DNA of 64,000 nt from contig NZ_CP062006.1 in NCBI RefSeq assembly GCF_017487345.1, positions 434,001 to 498,000 on the forward strand, read 5' to 3'. Below the pieces are notes generated by a model. It did no database searches. It saw only the letters and a program-made list of their open reading frames with translations, and was not told the DNA's origin. This document shows positions 27,749-37,143 of the stretch, piece by piece. The DNA comes from Brevundimonas pondensis. GTDB taxonomy: Bacteria > Pseudomonadota > Alphaproteobacteria > Caulobacterales > Caulobacteraceae. Numbering within the stretch: position 1 is the first letter of the stretch; every line of letters starts with the position of its first letter. The translations under genes were made by a program, and so were the position numbers.

Positions 27749-29144
27749 CGCCAGCCGACGCCGAGGGCCTGACCGGTCGGGTCTTCGCCCGGCTGGATAG
27801 GCGTCTGGACCGCGAGCGGGCCGAGCCGGTCGTCCTGGCCCTGTCGGGCGGGGGCGATTCCGTGGCCCTGCTGCATCTGGCCGTAGACTGGGCGAAGGCG
27901 CGTGGGCGGCGGCTGCTGGCCCTGACGGTGGATCACAATCTCAATCCGATGAGCGCGGACTGGACCCGGTTCGCGGGCGAGGCCGCGCGGGCGGTCGGGG
28001 CCGACTGGAGAGGGCTGAGCTGGGATGCGCCCGTCGTCGGGTCGGGGCTGACGGCGCGGGCGCGGGCGGCGCGGCATGGGCTGATCGCCGAGGCGGCGCG
28101 GGCGGCGGGGGCGCGGGTCGTGCTGCTGGCTCACACGCTGGACGACATAGCCGAGGCTGACTGGATGCGGGCGCGCGGCTCGACCCTGGGGCGGGTGCGC
28201 GAGTGGTCGCCGTCGCCGGTCTGGCCGCGGGGACGGGGGCTGATGCTGCTGCGGCCTTTGCTGGACGAGCGGCGCGAGACTTTGCGGGAGGAACTGCGGG
28301 TGCGCGGGGCGACGTGGATCGAGGACCCGGCCAATGCGGACGAACGCTTTCGGACGCGGCCGGGCGCGGGCGGCTTTGCGCGCGGTAGCCCTCCCCCTCG
28401 AGGGGGGGGTTGGGTGGGGGTGTGTGTCCTCTGGGGTGGCTTATCAGACAGTGGAGACGCAGAGGGCGTCGCCTCTTGGGTTCAACATTCAAACTCTGCG
28501 TACACACCCCCAGATCCCCGACCCTTCCCCCTCGAGGGGGAAGGGAGCCGATCTGGCTTGGGCTGGGATTGTGGACATTCCGCGCGACGCCTCGGCGTCC
28601 AGGCTGGCGGCGGGGCTGCTGTGCGCGGGGGCGGATCGACGCCGCCGCGCGGGGAGCGGCTGGAACGGCTGAGGGCGAGGCTGGCGGCGGGCGAGGACTT
28701 CGCCGCGGGTCTGGCGGGGGCGCGGATCGAGGCGGAGGGGACGTCGGTTCTGCTGATGCGCGAGCCGGGGAGATGAAGCGGCGCCCGCCGGAGTCTGTGA
28801 CGCTGACGCCCGACGTGGCGGCCGTCTGGGACGGGCGCTTCGAGATCACGGCGCGCGGGGCACGCTGGCGGGTCGAGGCGGCGGCGGGGCGACTGGCGCA
28901 ACTGTCCGAGGATGATCGGCGCGTGGTCGCAGGCTTGCCGGCGGCGGCGCGCGGCGGCCTGCCCGTGCTGGTTCGGGAGGGGGAGAGCGGCCCGATTCTC
29001 GCATGGCGGGGGGCGACGGTGCGGGCGCTGGGAGCGGGGCGCCTGAGCCTGGCCTTGGGCGAAACGACGCAGGAAGCCGACCTCTTTCACCCCATGCATG
29101 GCGAAACGCCGCCGACTGACCTATTTTCCTGGGAAGATTGCTGA
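27745..29144 (+). pseudogene. tilS: tRNA(Ile)-lysidine synthase TilS with in-frame repeat insertion and frameshifts
   Basis: The PP-loop ATPase signature SGGGDSVALLHLA lies near residue 33, followed by LTVDHNLNP and AHTLDDIAE. TilS makes lysidine at the wobble base of the AUA-reading isoleucine tRNA. No ATG or GTG lies in frame before the signature, so the start is uncertain; the first ATG (27862) is inside the active site and cannot be right. A slip near 28351 leads into a frame (RGRARAALRAVA) that stays open through a 159-bp palindromic repeat to VDIPRDASASRLAAGLL. Further slips near 28640 and 28770 reach the C-terminal domain (AAVWDGRFEI). Without the insert it is about 413 residues, normal for TilS. 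Confidence 0.82.
28389..28547. repeat. palindromic repeat (family I variant) inserted within tilS
   Basis: 159 bp, exactly 53 codons. Inverted ends CCCTCCCCCTCGAGGGGG / CCCCCTCGAGGGGGAAGGGAG (left given as CCCTCCCCC and TCGAGGGGG) with inner GGGGGTGTGTGT / ACACACCCCC. Translated in the tilS frame it gives a glycine/proline-rich segment beginning LPLEGGVGWG and ending PDPSPSRGKG. It separates the N-terminal ATPase domain from the middle and C-terminal parts of TilS. Confidence 0.8.
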
Positions 29145-29184
29145 TCGGCGGGGCCTGTGCGCGCGCCGAGAAACCGAGGACCGA

Positions 29185-31155
<1,971 letters not shown>

Positions 31156-31181
31156 TCGGATCGGACAGGCTGAATGAGGAA

Positions 31182-31210
31182 GGGGCGGGCCGTGAGGCTC
31201 GCCCCTTTTT
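31182..31210 (+). terminator. intrinsic terminator after ftsH
   Basis: A ten-base stem, GGGGCGGGCC with GGCTCGCCCC (one G-U pair), closed by a GTGA tetraloop of GNRA type and followed directly by TTTTT. It begins 26 bases after the ftsH stop. Confidence 0.92.
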
Positions 31211-31241
31211 CGTGGCCGTGAGGGAGGAAGTGAGATTTCAA

Positions 31242-31272
31242 ACAGACTAGTTTGTATTTTAGACAAGTCTGT
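31242..31272. promoter_or_regulatory. AT-rich inverted repeat in the acyltransferase promoter
   Basis: ACAGACTAGT and ACAAGTCTGT are inverted with one mismatch around a TTGTATTTTAG-containing centre, 31 bp overall, 33 bases before the acyltransferase ATG. It stands out in this GC-rich DNA and overlaps where a promoter would lie, as a TetR-type operator does. No TetR gene is adjacent. Confidence 0.45.
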
Positions 31273-31305
31273 GAGATATGGCGTTATCCGAAACAGGAGG
31301 ACGCC

Positions 31306-32520
31306 ATGACGGCATCCGCATTCGATCAAACCGAACGCCTTCACGGCCTGGACGGCCTACGGGGCGCGGCCCTGCTGCTGGGGGTGGTGCTGCACGCCAG
31401 CCTGTCCTTCTTTCCGGCCCAGATCTGGATCGTGGCCGACGATCAGAAGTCGGTCTGGGCCAGCGGGCTCTTCTTCGTCATCCACCTGTTCCGCATGGGG
31501 AGCTTCTTCCTGATCGCCGGTCTGTTCGCCCACATGATGCTGAAGCGGCGCGGCGTGATGGGCTTCATCAAGGATAGGATGATCCGCATCGCCGGGCCGC
31601 TGGCGGCCTTCTGGTTTCCGGTGATGGCCGGGATCGTGGCGGTGCTGGTGTGGAACGCTTCGCTGATGGGGCTGACGGCCGCCGACGCCCCGCCGCCGCC
31701 GAAGTACAACTGGACCAACATTCCCCTGACCCATCTTTGGTTCCTGTGGGTGCTGCTATGGTTCTACGCCGCCCTGCTGATCGGGCGGGCCGTTGTCGCC
31801 CGGCTGGATCGGGCGGGGCGTCTGGGGCGGGGACTGGACCGGCTGGCGGGCGGACTGATCGGGCCGTGGGGGCCGCTGGTGCTGGGCGCGCCGCTGGCGT
31901 TGGCTCTGTGGTTCGAGCCGAACTGGATCGCCTTCTTCGGCATTCCGACGCCGGATGCGGGCCTGGTTCCCGAAACCTCGGCCCTGGTCGGTTTCGGTCT
32001 GGCCTTCGGCATGGGCGTGCTGCTGGATCGTCGTCGCGACCTGCTGAAGCGGATGGAGATCTGGGCGCCGGTCTGGCTGGGGCTGGCCCTGGGCGCGGGG
32101 ACGACGGCGTTGATGCTGTCGGGCGGGCCGACGCCCGTGCTGACGCCGATGACCGATCCGGCAAGCAAGGCCATGACGGCGGCGGCCTTCGGCGTGGCGA
32201 CCTACGCCAGCATGTTCGCCGTGGTCGGCCTGGCCCTGAGGTTCTGGTCGGGCCACAGCGCCCTGCGTCGTTATCTGGCCGACGCCTCCTACTGGGTCTA
32301 CATCCTCCATCTGCCACTGGTGATGGCGGCCCAGGTGGTGGTGAAGGACTGGCCGCTGGTCTGGCCGCTCAAGCTGGCGATCGTCGTGGTCGGGGTCATG
32401 GCCGTTTGCCTGGCCAGCTATGAGCTGACGGTGCGCCACGGCTTCATGGGGCGCTGGCTGAACGGGCGGCGCGTGCCGTGGCGCAAGGCGCGCGTCGGCG
32501 TCCCGCTCGTCGCTGAATAG
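31306..32520 (+). CDS. acyltransferase 3 family membrane protein (MdoC/OPG-like)
   Basis: A 404-residue protein with about ten transmembrane helices. It starts with the family motif RLHGLDGLRGAALLLGVVLHA, including the catalytic-type His in the first helix. It continues with FFLIAGLFAHMMLKRRG and a late SYWVYILHLPLVM. Such enzymes move acyl or succinyl groups from the cytoplasm onto periplasmic glycans. The substrate is unknown. CAGGAGG lies just before the ATG at 31306. It is the first gene of the accessory stretch between ftsH and folP, and probably regulated through the upstream inverted repeat. Confidence 0.82.
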   Translation: MTASAFDQTERLHGLDGLRGAALLLGVVLHASLSFFPAQIWIVADDQKSVWASGLFFVIHLFRMGSFFLIAGLFAHMMLKRRGVMGFIKDRMIRIAGPLAAFWFPVMAGIVAVLVWNASLMGLTAADAPPPPKYNWTNIPLTHLWFLWVLLWFYAALLIGRAVVARLDRAGRLGRGLDRLAGGLIGPWGPLVLGAPLALALWFEPNWIAFFGIPTPDAGLVPETSALVGFGLAFGMGVLLDRRRDLLKRMEIWAPVWLGLALGAGTTALMLSGGPTPVLTPMTDPASKAMTAAAFGVATYASMFAVVGLALRFWSGHSALRRYLADASYWVYILHLPLVMAAQVVVKDWPLVWPLKLAIVVVGVMAVCLASYELTVRHGFMGRWLNGRRVPWRKARVGVPLVAE

Positions 32521-32583
32521 CTTGCCAACCTTGGCGGCTGCGTCCATCCGAGGGGGCAGCCGCGTCGCGCCAGGAATCACCCG

Positions 32584-33222
32584 ATGACCGACAAGTCCCG
32601 CACGCCCGAAGCCGACCTCGCCTTCATGCGCTCGATCGTGGAGGGGAGCGGGCGACCGCCGATGACCCTGGCGATCTGTTATCTGGCGGGGGGGCTGCTG
32701 TACGGCCTGCAGTGCCTGTTCCACATCGGCCAGGTGATCGGCCTGATCCGCTGGCCTGATCTGGCCAATCTGGCCTTTGTCGTCGGGATCACCGTGGCCT
32801 TTCTGGCGGTCCTGACCTGGGCGATCCTCAAGGACCGCAAGGCCGGGTCGTCCAACCGGGGGCCGCTGGCGACGCGGGTGACCTCGGCCGCCTTCAGCGC
32901 CACCGGCATGGCCAACGCCGCCGTCATCATCGTCTTCGGCGTGGGGGCGGTGCGGGATCAGGACTTCGCCGTCTGGCTTTATTACGCCGCCATCGTCTTC
33001 GCCCTGCAGGCGGCGGCCTGGTACGTGGCCTGGGTGCTGAAGAAGAAGGGCTGGATGCTGGCGGTGTCGCTGGGCGGATGGGTCACGGCGGTGGCCCTGG
33101 GCGTGCTGGTGCGCCAGCCGGTCGCCTATCTGGGCGTCTGCACCGCAGCCCTATTCCTGTTGTTCGCCCTGCCGGGATGGGCCCTGTTCCGTGACGCCCG
33201 CGCGGGCGGCAAGGCCGCCTGA
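32584..33222 (+). CDS. hypothetical multi-pass membrane protein
   Basis: A 212-residue protein with about six transmembrane helices and short loops, starting with a polar segment (TPEADLAFMRSIVEGSGRPP). No transport or enzyme motif is seen. Four bases separate it from the following winged-helix regulator, so they form an operon. Small membrane proteins of this kind are often paired with HTH regulators of the same class as the next gene; the regulator may control this gene or sense something handled by it. Confidence 0.75.
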   Translation: MTDKSRTPEADLAFMRSIVEGSGRPPMTLAICYLAGGLLYGLQCLFHIGQVIGLIRWPDLANLAFVVGITVAFLAVLTWAILKDRKAGSSNRGPLATRVTSAAFSATGMANAAVIIVFGVGAVRDQDFAVWLYYAAIVFALQAAAWYVAWVLKKKGWMLAVSLGGWVTAVALGVLVRQPVAYLGVCTAALFLLFALPGWALFRDARAGGKAA

Positions 33223-33226
33223 CGCC

Positions 33227-33532
33227 ATGGGAGTGGCCGACGATTTCGGACGGATCGACGAGGTCATCCACGGCCGCATGCGGCTGGGGATCATGGTCTA
33301 TCTGGCTGACGTCGAGGCGGCGGACTTCACCGAGCTGAAGACGGTGCTGGAGGCGACCCAGGGCAATCTGTCGGTCCATCTGAAGAAGCTTGAAGAGGCG
33401 GGCTATGTCGCCATCAGCAAGAGCTTCGTGAACAACAAGCCCCTGACGCGGATCGCCATCACGCCGGAGGGGCGGGCGGCGTTCGCGGCCTATCTGGATG
33501 CGCTCGGCGGTTTGATCGGGCGGAAGGGCTGA
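33227..33532 (+). CDS. winged-helix transcriptional regulator (HTH_34/ArsR-like)
   Basis: A 101-residue single-domain DNA-binding protein. Recognition region LEATQGNLSVHLKKLEEAGYV (given as LEATQGNLSVHLKK and LEEAGYV), then the wing KPLTRIAITPEGRAAF. The N-terminal IDEVIHGRMRLGIMVYL is typical of the transcriptional regulators grouped as HTH_34. The ATG at 33227 follows the stop of the membrane protein gene after four bases. It probably regulates its own operon; no clear operator dyad was found upstream of the pair. Confidence 0.82.
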   Translation: MGVADDFGRIDEVIHGRMRLGIMVYLADVEAADFTELKTVLEATQGNLSVHLKKLEEAGYVAISKSFVNNKPLTRIAITPEGRAAFAAYLDALGGLIGRKG

Positions 33533-33566
33533 CGCCGGGAGGACGTCAGCGCCAACGCAACGCCTT

Positions 33567-33998
33567 TCAGTGGGCGACGGCCGCGATGGGGTCTTCGTCC
33601 TCGATCAGCACGGCGGTGAGCCTTCGCGTTTCGCCGGAGGGGTCGGGCCAGTTGATCGACTCGCCTTCCTTCAGGCCGATCAGACCGGCGCCGACGTGCG
33701 ACAGGATGGAGACGCGGCCGGCGTCGATGTCGGCCTCGCGCGGCAGGACCAGCTGGACGCGGCGCACCTCGGGATGGCGATCGTCGGCGTAGTGCAGCCA
33801 GCGGTTCAGCCCGACCACGTCGCGCGGCATGTCGGCGTCGTCGCAGACCTCGGCGCGGTCCAGTTCCTGTTGCAGCAGGCCGGCGGGGCCGGTTCCGGGC
33901 AGGTCGCCGACCAGGCGGTCCAGGGCGTCGAAGTCCGCGCGGCTGAGGAGGATGCCGGGCAGGGCGGGAGGGCGGCCGCGGGTCTTGGCGGTGGTCAT
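33567..33998 (-). CDS. rnk: Rnk-like GreA/GreB-family nucleoside diphosphate kinase regulator
   Basis: A 143-residue protein with a short N-terminal coiled-coil (about 15-50) and the GreA/GreB C-terminal FKBP-like domain, visible as RRVQLVLPREADIDAGRVSILSHVGAGLIGLKEGESINW (key parts VQLVLP, VSILSHVG and GLKEGE). Rnk proteins bind RNA polymerase near the secondary channel but lack cleavage activity because the coiled coil is short. Convergent with the regulator gene. The gene symbol rests on family resemblance. Confidence 0.8.
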   Translation of the reverse strand: MTTAKTRGRPPALPGILLSRADFDALDRLVGDLPGTGPAGLLQQELDRAEVCDDADMPRDVVGLNRWLHYADDRHPEVRRVQLVLPREADIDAGRVSILSHVGAGLIGLKEGESINWPDPSGETRRLTAVLIEDEDPIAAVAH

Positions 33999-34032
33999 GT
34001 CAGGTCTCGGTGTGAAGAAAAGAAGGAAAGGG

Positions 34033-34167
34033 TCAGGCGGCCGAGGGGCCGTCGTCGTCGCCGTCGTCAGCCGGGGGCGCAGGCGCGGGCGGCGTCGCCG
34101 GGCGACGGCCCGGGAAGGGCAGGATGTCGGCGCCGCGTGCAGGCGGATCGTCTTGAGCTGGGGTCAT
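34033..34167 (-). CDS. possible 44-residue Pro/Asp-rich protein
   Basis: An open frame directly upstream of the rnk-like gene on the same strand, reading MTPAQDDPPARGADILPFPG, then a Pro/Ala stretch and an acidic end DDGDDDGPSAA. No convincing ribosome binding site, so it may not be translated. It occupies most of the otherwise empty stretch from 34014 to 34170. Confidence 0.3.
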   Translation of the reverse strand: MTPAQDDPPARGADILPFPGRRPATPPAPAPPADDGDDDGPSAA

Positions 34168-34250
34168 GGCAGGCGTGCTCGCGGACGGCCGACGGGCGGC
34201 GTGCGCGATCCTGAATTTGGGGAACTAGGGAAGAATGCGAAGCGACGCGC

Positions 34251-34287
34251 CCCGTAGCGGACGACAGCGCAGGCTGGCCGCTACGGG
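34251..34287. terminator. perfect 10-bp hairpin upstream of folP
   Basis: CCCGTAGCGG (34251-34260) and CCGCTACGGG (34278-34287) with a 17-base loop. It directly follows, on the minus strand, the stop codon of a 21-codon open frame (34288-34353). The rest of the 34170-34417 gap shows no other gene-like content. It may be a terminator or part of a small RNA. Confidence 0.4.
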
Positions 34288-34353
34288 TTAGATGCCTTCG
34301 ACGCGGCGACCCGCGTGGGTGAGGCGTCGAGCCTGGCTGACGAAACGTTCCAT
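34288..34353 (-). CDS. possible 21-residue basic peptide
   Basis: ATG at 34353 followed by ERFVSQARRLTHAGRRVEGI and TAA, immediately before the 34251-34287 hairpin. Very basic and short, without a clear Shine-Dalgarno. Reported because the stop-hairpin junction is exact; it could equally be chance. Confidence 0.22.
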   Translation of the reverse strand: MERFVSQARRLTHAGRRVEGI

Positions 34354-34417
34354 AGTGGCTAGAGGCTGAGCCTCGGCGCGCGGAAAGTCAAACCGGCGTC
34401 TTGGGAGTTCTTGTCGC

Positions 34418-35254
34418 ATGGACCTTCAATCCCTCGTGAAGCCGCCGCTGGTTATGGGGATCGTCAACGTCACGCCCGACAGTTTCTCGGACGGCGGGCG
34501 GCACGACACGCGCGAGGCGGCGCTGGCCCATGCCCTGCGGCTGATCGAGCAGGGGGCGGACGTTCTGGACATCGGCGGCGAGAGCACGCGGCCGGGCTCG
34601 GACCCGGTGAGCGAGGACGAGGAGATCGCCCGCACCCTGCCGCTGATCGCGGCGATCCGCGCGCGCTGGGACGGGATGATCAGCATCGACACCATGAAGC
34701 CGGGCGTGGCGCGGGCCGCCGTGGCGGCTGGGGCAACGATGTGGAACGACGTGACGGCCCTGATGCACAACCCCGACAGTCTGGCGACGGCAGCCGAACT
34801 GGGCTGTCAGGTGGTGCTGATGCACATGAAGGGGGCGCCCAAGACCATGCAGGATGACCCGCGCTACGACGATGTCGTTGCCGAGGTGGTCGCCCATCTG
34901 GCGGCGCGGGCCGAGGCGGCGATGGCGGCGGGCGTGGCGCGAGAGAAGATCTGGCTGGACCCTGGCATCGGCTTCGCCAAGACCACGGACCACAACCTGG
35001 CCCTGACGGCGCGGCTGGAGGCCCTGGTCGATCTGGGCTTCCCGGTGCTCTACGCCGCCAGTCGCAAGCGGATGATTCAGGGCGTGGACGCTAGCGCGGT
35101 TCAGGCCAGCGACCGGCTGGGCGGTTCCCTGGCCCTGGCGCTGGAAGGCGCCCGCCGCGGCGCACGGATGGTCCGCGTCCACGACGTGCGCGAGACGGTC
35201 CAGGCCCTGAAGCTTCAGGCGGCGGTCAGGGCGCGAGCCCGACCTGCTTCATGA
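34418..35254 (+). CDS. folP: dihydropteroate synthase
   Basis: A 278-residue TIM-barrel enzyme that joins p-aminobenzoate to hydroxymethyl-dihydropterin pyrophosphate in folate synthesis, the sulfonamide target. Signatures: MGIVNVTPDSFSDGG (first DHPS motif, with the pyrophosphate-binding Asn), LDIGGESTRPGSDPV (second motif), WLDPGIGFAKTTDHN, and SRKRMI near the C-terminus. Intact. In E. coli folP directly follows ftsH; here about 3.2 kb of accessory genes separate them, and glmM is not in the window. Confidence 0.95.
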   Translation: MDLQSLVKPPLVMGIVNVTPDSFSDGGRHDTREAALAHALRLIEQGADVLDIGGESTRPGSDPVSEDEEIARTLPLIAAIRARWDGMISIDTMKPGVARAAVAAGATMWNDVTALMHNPDSLATAAELGCQVVLMHMKGAPKTMQDDPRYDDVVAEVVAHLAARAEAAMAAGVAREKIWLDPGIGFAKTTDHNLALTARLEALVDLGFPVLYAASRKRMIQGVDASAVQASDRLGGSLALALEGARRGARMVRVHDVRETVQALKLQAAVRARARPAS

Positions 35255-35789
35255 AGGCCTGGTTGTCCCAGTAGAGCCATTCCTCGACCATGACGCCGTT
35301 TTCCCAGCGGCCGACGGTCAGCATGGGCAGCTTGAACGCCTTGCCGGTCGGCTGGATCACCTTGCCGCCGCCGATGTCCATAGGCTGGGTGAAGGTGCCT
35401 TCCATGATGCCCTGAACCGCGGTGTATTCGCCGTCAGCCAGCTTGAGCGGATGCTCCTTGATCCGGGTGTCTGGGGCGAAGACGAACTGCGGCTTCAGCT
35501 TGTCCAGGTGGGCCGCGATCCCGGTCGTCGTGGTGCCGTCGGGGTAGTGAACCACGATGTTCTCGGCGTGGCTGCGGCCGATCTCGTCCCACTTCTGGCC
35601 GCTGTAGACGTTGAAATCCAGGTCGTCGAAATTGGCCAGATTGCGGGCCTGTTCGGCGGTGTGGGTCGATCCGGCCGCAGCGGTCGCGGCGGGGGCCTTT
35701 TCGGCGGCGCTCTTGTCGGCCGCGGGCGGTGAACAGGCGGCCAGGGCAAGGCTGCCGGCGGCGGCGATAAGGATTGTAGAATGACGCAT
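35226..35789 (-). CDS. SnoaL-like lipoprotein (ester cyclase family)
   Basis: A lipoprotein signal with lipobox LAAC (Cys at about residue 19), an Ala-rich linker, then a SnoaL-like alpha+beta barrel fold with VYSGQKWDEIGRSHAENIVVHYPDG and late VMVEEWLYWDNQAFMKQ. This domain is found in predicted ester cyclases of unknown substrate. 187 residues. The 3' end overlaps the folP 3' end on the opposite strand by about 29 bases. Likely attached to a membrane and facing the periplasm. Confidence 0.75.
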   Translation of the reverse strand: MRHSTILIAAAGSLALAACSPPAADKSAAEKAPAATAAAGSTHTAEQARNLANFDDLDFNVYSGQKWDEIGRSHAENIVVHYPDGTTTTGIAAHLDKLKPQFVFAPDTRIKEHPLKLADGEYTAVQGIMEGTFTQPMDIGGGKVIQPTGKAFKLPMLTVGRWENGVMVEEWLYWDNQAFMKQVGLAP

Positions 35790-35866
35790 GGTCCCTCCCG
35801 GAACGGTCGGCGGAGATCGCGCGACCGAACGATGTAATGCCGTAGGTCTAGCGTCGTTCCCGGGCG

Positions 35867-36412
35867 TCAGGCCGCTGACGCTGGCCGGGCCGCCGCATAG
35901 GCGTCGCGCAGGGTGGTCCAGCGCGGCCAGTTCCACGGATGGGGCGTGCGGCGTGCGGCGTCGTCGAGGCCTTCCATGTGGTGATGCCAGCCCGCCAGGG
36001 TGTTGGCGACGTTGGATTCCCAGTCGCGCGACATGCGGTGGATCAGGGTCAGGCTGGTGCCGTCGCCGTCGGGCGACAGCCGCCATGAGACGACCGAGTC
36101 GGCGCCGCCGAAGGTGTGCTCGAAGCGGGTGAAGGGCTGGAAGACCAGGACCTCGTTGGCCTGTCGGCGGACCTCGGGGGTGTCGGGGAATTTCTCGGTG
36201 GCGGGCTGGCGGAAGTCGAGGTCCATGCGGCCGCCGGGCGTGGGGTCGATCACGGCCTCGGCCAGCCAGCAGGCGAGGCCCTCGGGCGTGGTCAGGGCGG
36301 CCCAGACGCGCTCGGGCGAATGGCGCAGGCGGCGCTCGAACCGGATTTCGTAGCCGCCGTCGATCTCGGTCGCGCGGCCCTGATCATCGGCGAGGGTGAG
36401 AGTGTCGGTCAT
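35867..36412 (-). CDS. SRPBCC (AHSA1-like) domain protein
   Basis: A 181-residue protein with a single START/Bet v1-type domain: the entry motif IRFERRLRHSPERVWAALTTPEGLACWLAEA is the usual AHSA1 start (key parts RRLRHSPERVWAALT and LACWLAEA), with the C-terminal helix GWHHHMEGLDDA. Overlaps the ArsR gene by four bases. ArsR-SRPBCC pairs are common; the SRPBCC protein is thought to bind a hydrophobic ligand, but no ligand is known here. Confidence 0.83.
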   Translation of the reverse strand: MTDTLTLADDQGRATEIDGGYEIRFERRLRHSPERVWAALTTPEGLACWLAEAVIDPTPGGRMDLDFRQPATEKFPDTPEVRRQANEVLVFQPFTRFEHTFGGADSVVSWRLSPDGDGTSLTLIHRMSRDWESNVANTLAGWHHHMEGLDDAARRTPHPWNWPRWTTLRDAYAAARPASAA

Positions 36413-36720
36413 TGCGGAAACTCCTTGTCGAGATGGTGCTCAAGCGCGTCGAGGCGACCGGTCCAGAAGCGGCGATAGGGCTGCAGCCAGGCGTCCAGTT
36501 CGGCCAGGGGCGCGGGATTGAGGCGATAGAGACGCCGCTGCGCGTCCTTGCGCACCGTGACCAGGCCCGCCTCGCGCAGCACCGACAGGTGTTTGGACAC
36601 GGTCGGCTGACTGATGGGCAGGGCGTCGACGAAGTCCCCGGCGGGGCGTTCGCCGTCGGCCAGCATGGCGACGATGGCCATGCGGTGCGGTTCGGACAGG
36701 GCTTGCAGGGCGAGGTTCAT
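36409..36720 (-). CDS. ArsR family transcriptional regulator
   Basis: A 103-residue winged-helix protein: ALSEPHRMAIVAMLADGERP, recognition helix SQPTVSKHLSVLREAGLV, and wing VRKDAQRRLYRLNP. No metal-binding Cys pair, so it belongs to the branch paired with SRPBCC proteins rather than to arsenic or zinc sensors. Its own upstream dyad and the four-base overlap with the SRPBCC gene imply an autoregulated two-gene operon. Confidence 0.88.
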   Translation of the reverse strand: MNLALQALSEPHRMAIVAMLADGERPAGDFVDALPISQPTVSKHLSVLREAGLVTVRKDAQRRLYRLNPAPLAELDAWLQPYRRFWTGRLDALEHHLDKEFPQ

Positions 36721-36731
36721 ATATATCGTTT

Positions 36732-36756
36732 ATTGGCAATATAGCTTATTGTCAAT
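36732..36756. promoter_or_regulatory. ArsR-type operator
   Basis: ATTGGCAATA and TATTGTCAAT are inverted copies (one mismatch) five bases apart, in an AT-rich stretch starting 12 bases upstream of the ArsR start codon and before the divergent SugE gene. Probable binding site for the adjacent regulator. Confidence 0.6.
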
Positions 36757-36801
36757 GTAAAGGGCGTTGCCTCTGCGGGCGCCTTCGGCCATGCAGCCGT
36801 C

Positions 36802-37143
36802 ATGTCCTGGCTCATGTCTCTGAATCCGTGGTTGGTGCTCGTCGTGGCGGGCCTGTTCGAGGTCATGTGGGCCTCGGGGATCAAGTATGTGGGCGTGCAG
36901 CGGCCGCTGATCTCGGTGGGGGTGGTCCTGGCCCTGGTCGCCAGCATGGTCGGGTTGTGGATCGCCACGCAGAAGCTGCCGGTGGGCACGGCCTATGCGG
37001 TGTGGACCGGCATCGGCGCCGTGGGCGCGGCGGCGGTCGGGATCGTGGTCTATGGCGAGCCGGCGACGGCGGTGCGGGCGGTCTGCATCCTGCTGATCGT
37101 GGCGGGCATTGTCGGGTTGAAGCTGTTTTCGGGAGCGCACTGA
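36802..37143 (+). CDS. sugE: SMR family exporter, SugE/Gdx type
   Basis: 113 residues with four transmembrane helices. The essential membrane Glu is at residue 20 (VVAGLFEVMWASGIKY). AYAVWTGIGAVGAAAVGI is the signature of the SugE/Gdx branch, whose members export guanidinium rather than broad drugs. No guanidine riboswitch was seen upstream. The TGA overlaps the thiD ATG, so the two are co-translated, an unexpected pairing. It may also respond to the divergent ArsR operator. Confidence 0.85.
   Translation: MSWLMSLNPWLVLVVAGLFEVMWASGIKYVGVQRPLISVGVVLALVASMVGLWIATQKLPVGTAYAVWTGIGAVGAAAVGIVVYGEPATAVRAVCILLIVAGIVGLKLFSGAH

Noticed and set aside
27862-28776. ATG at 27862 as the start of TilS
   Set aside because: It lies after the SGGGDS ATP-binding loop, so a protein starting there would lack its catalytic core.
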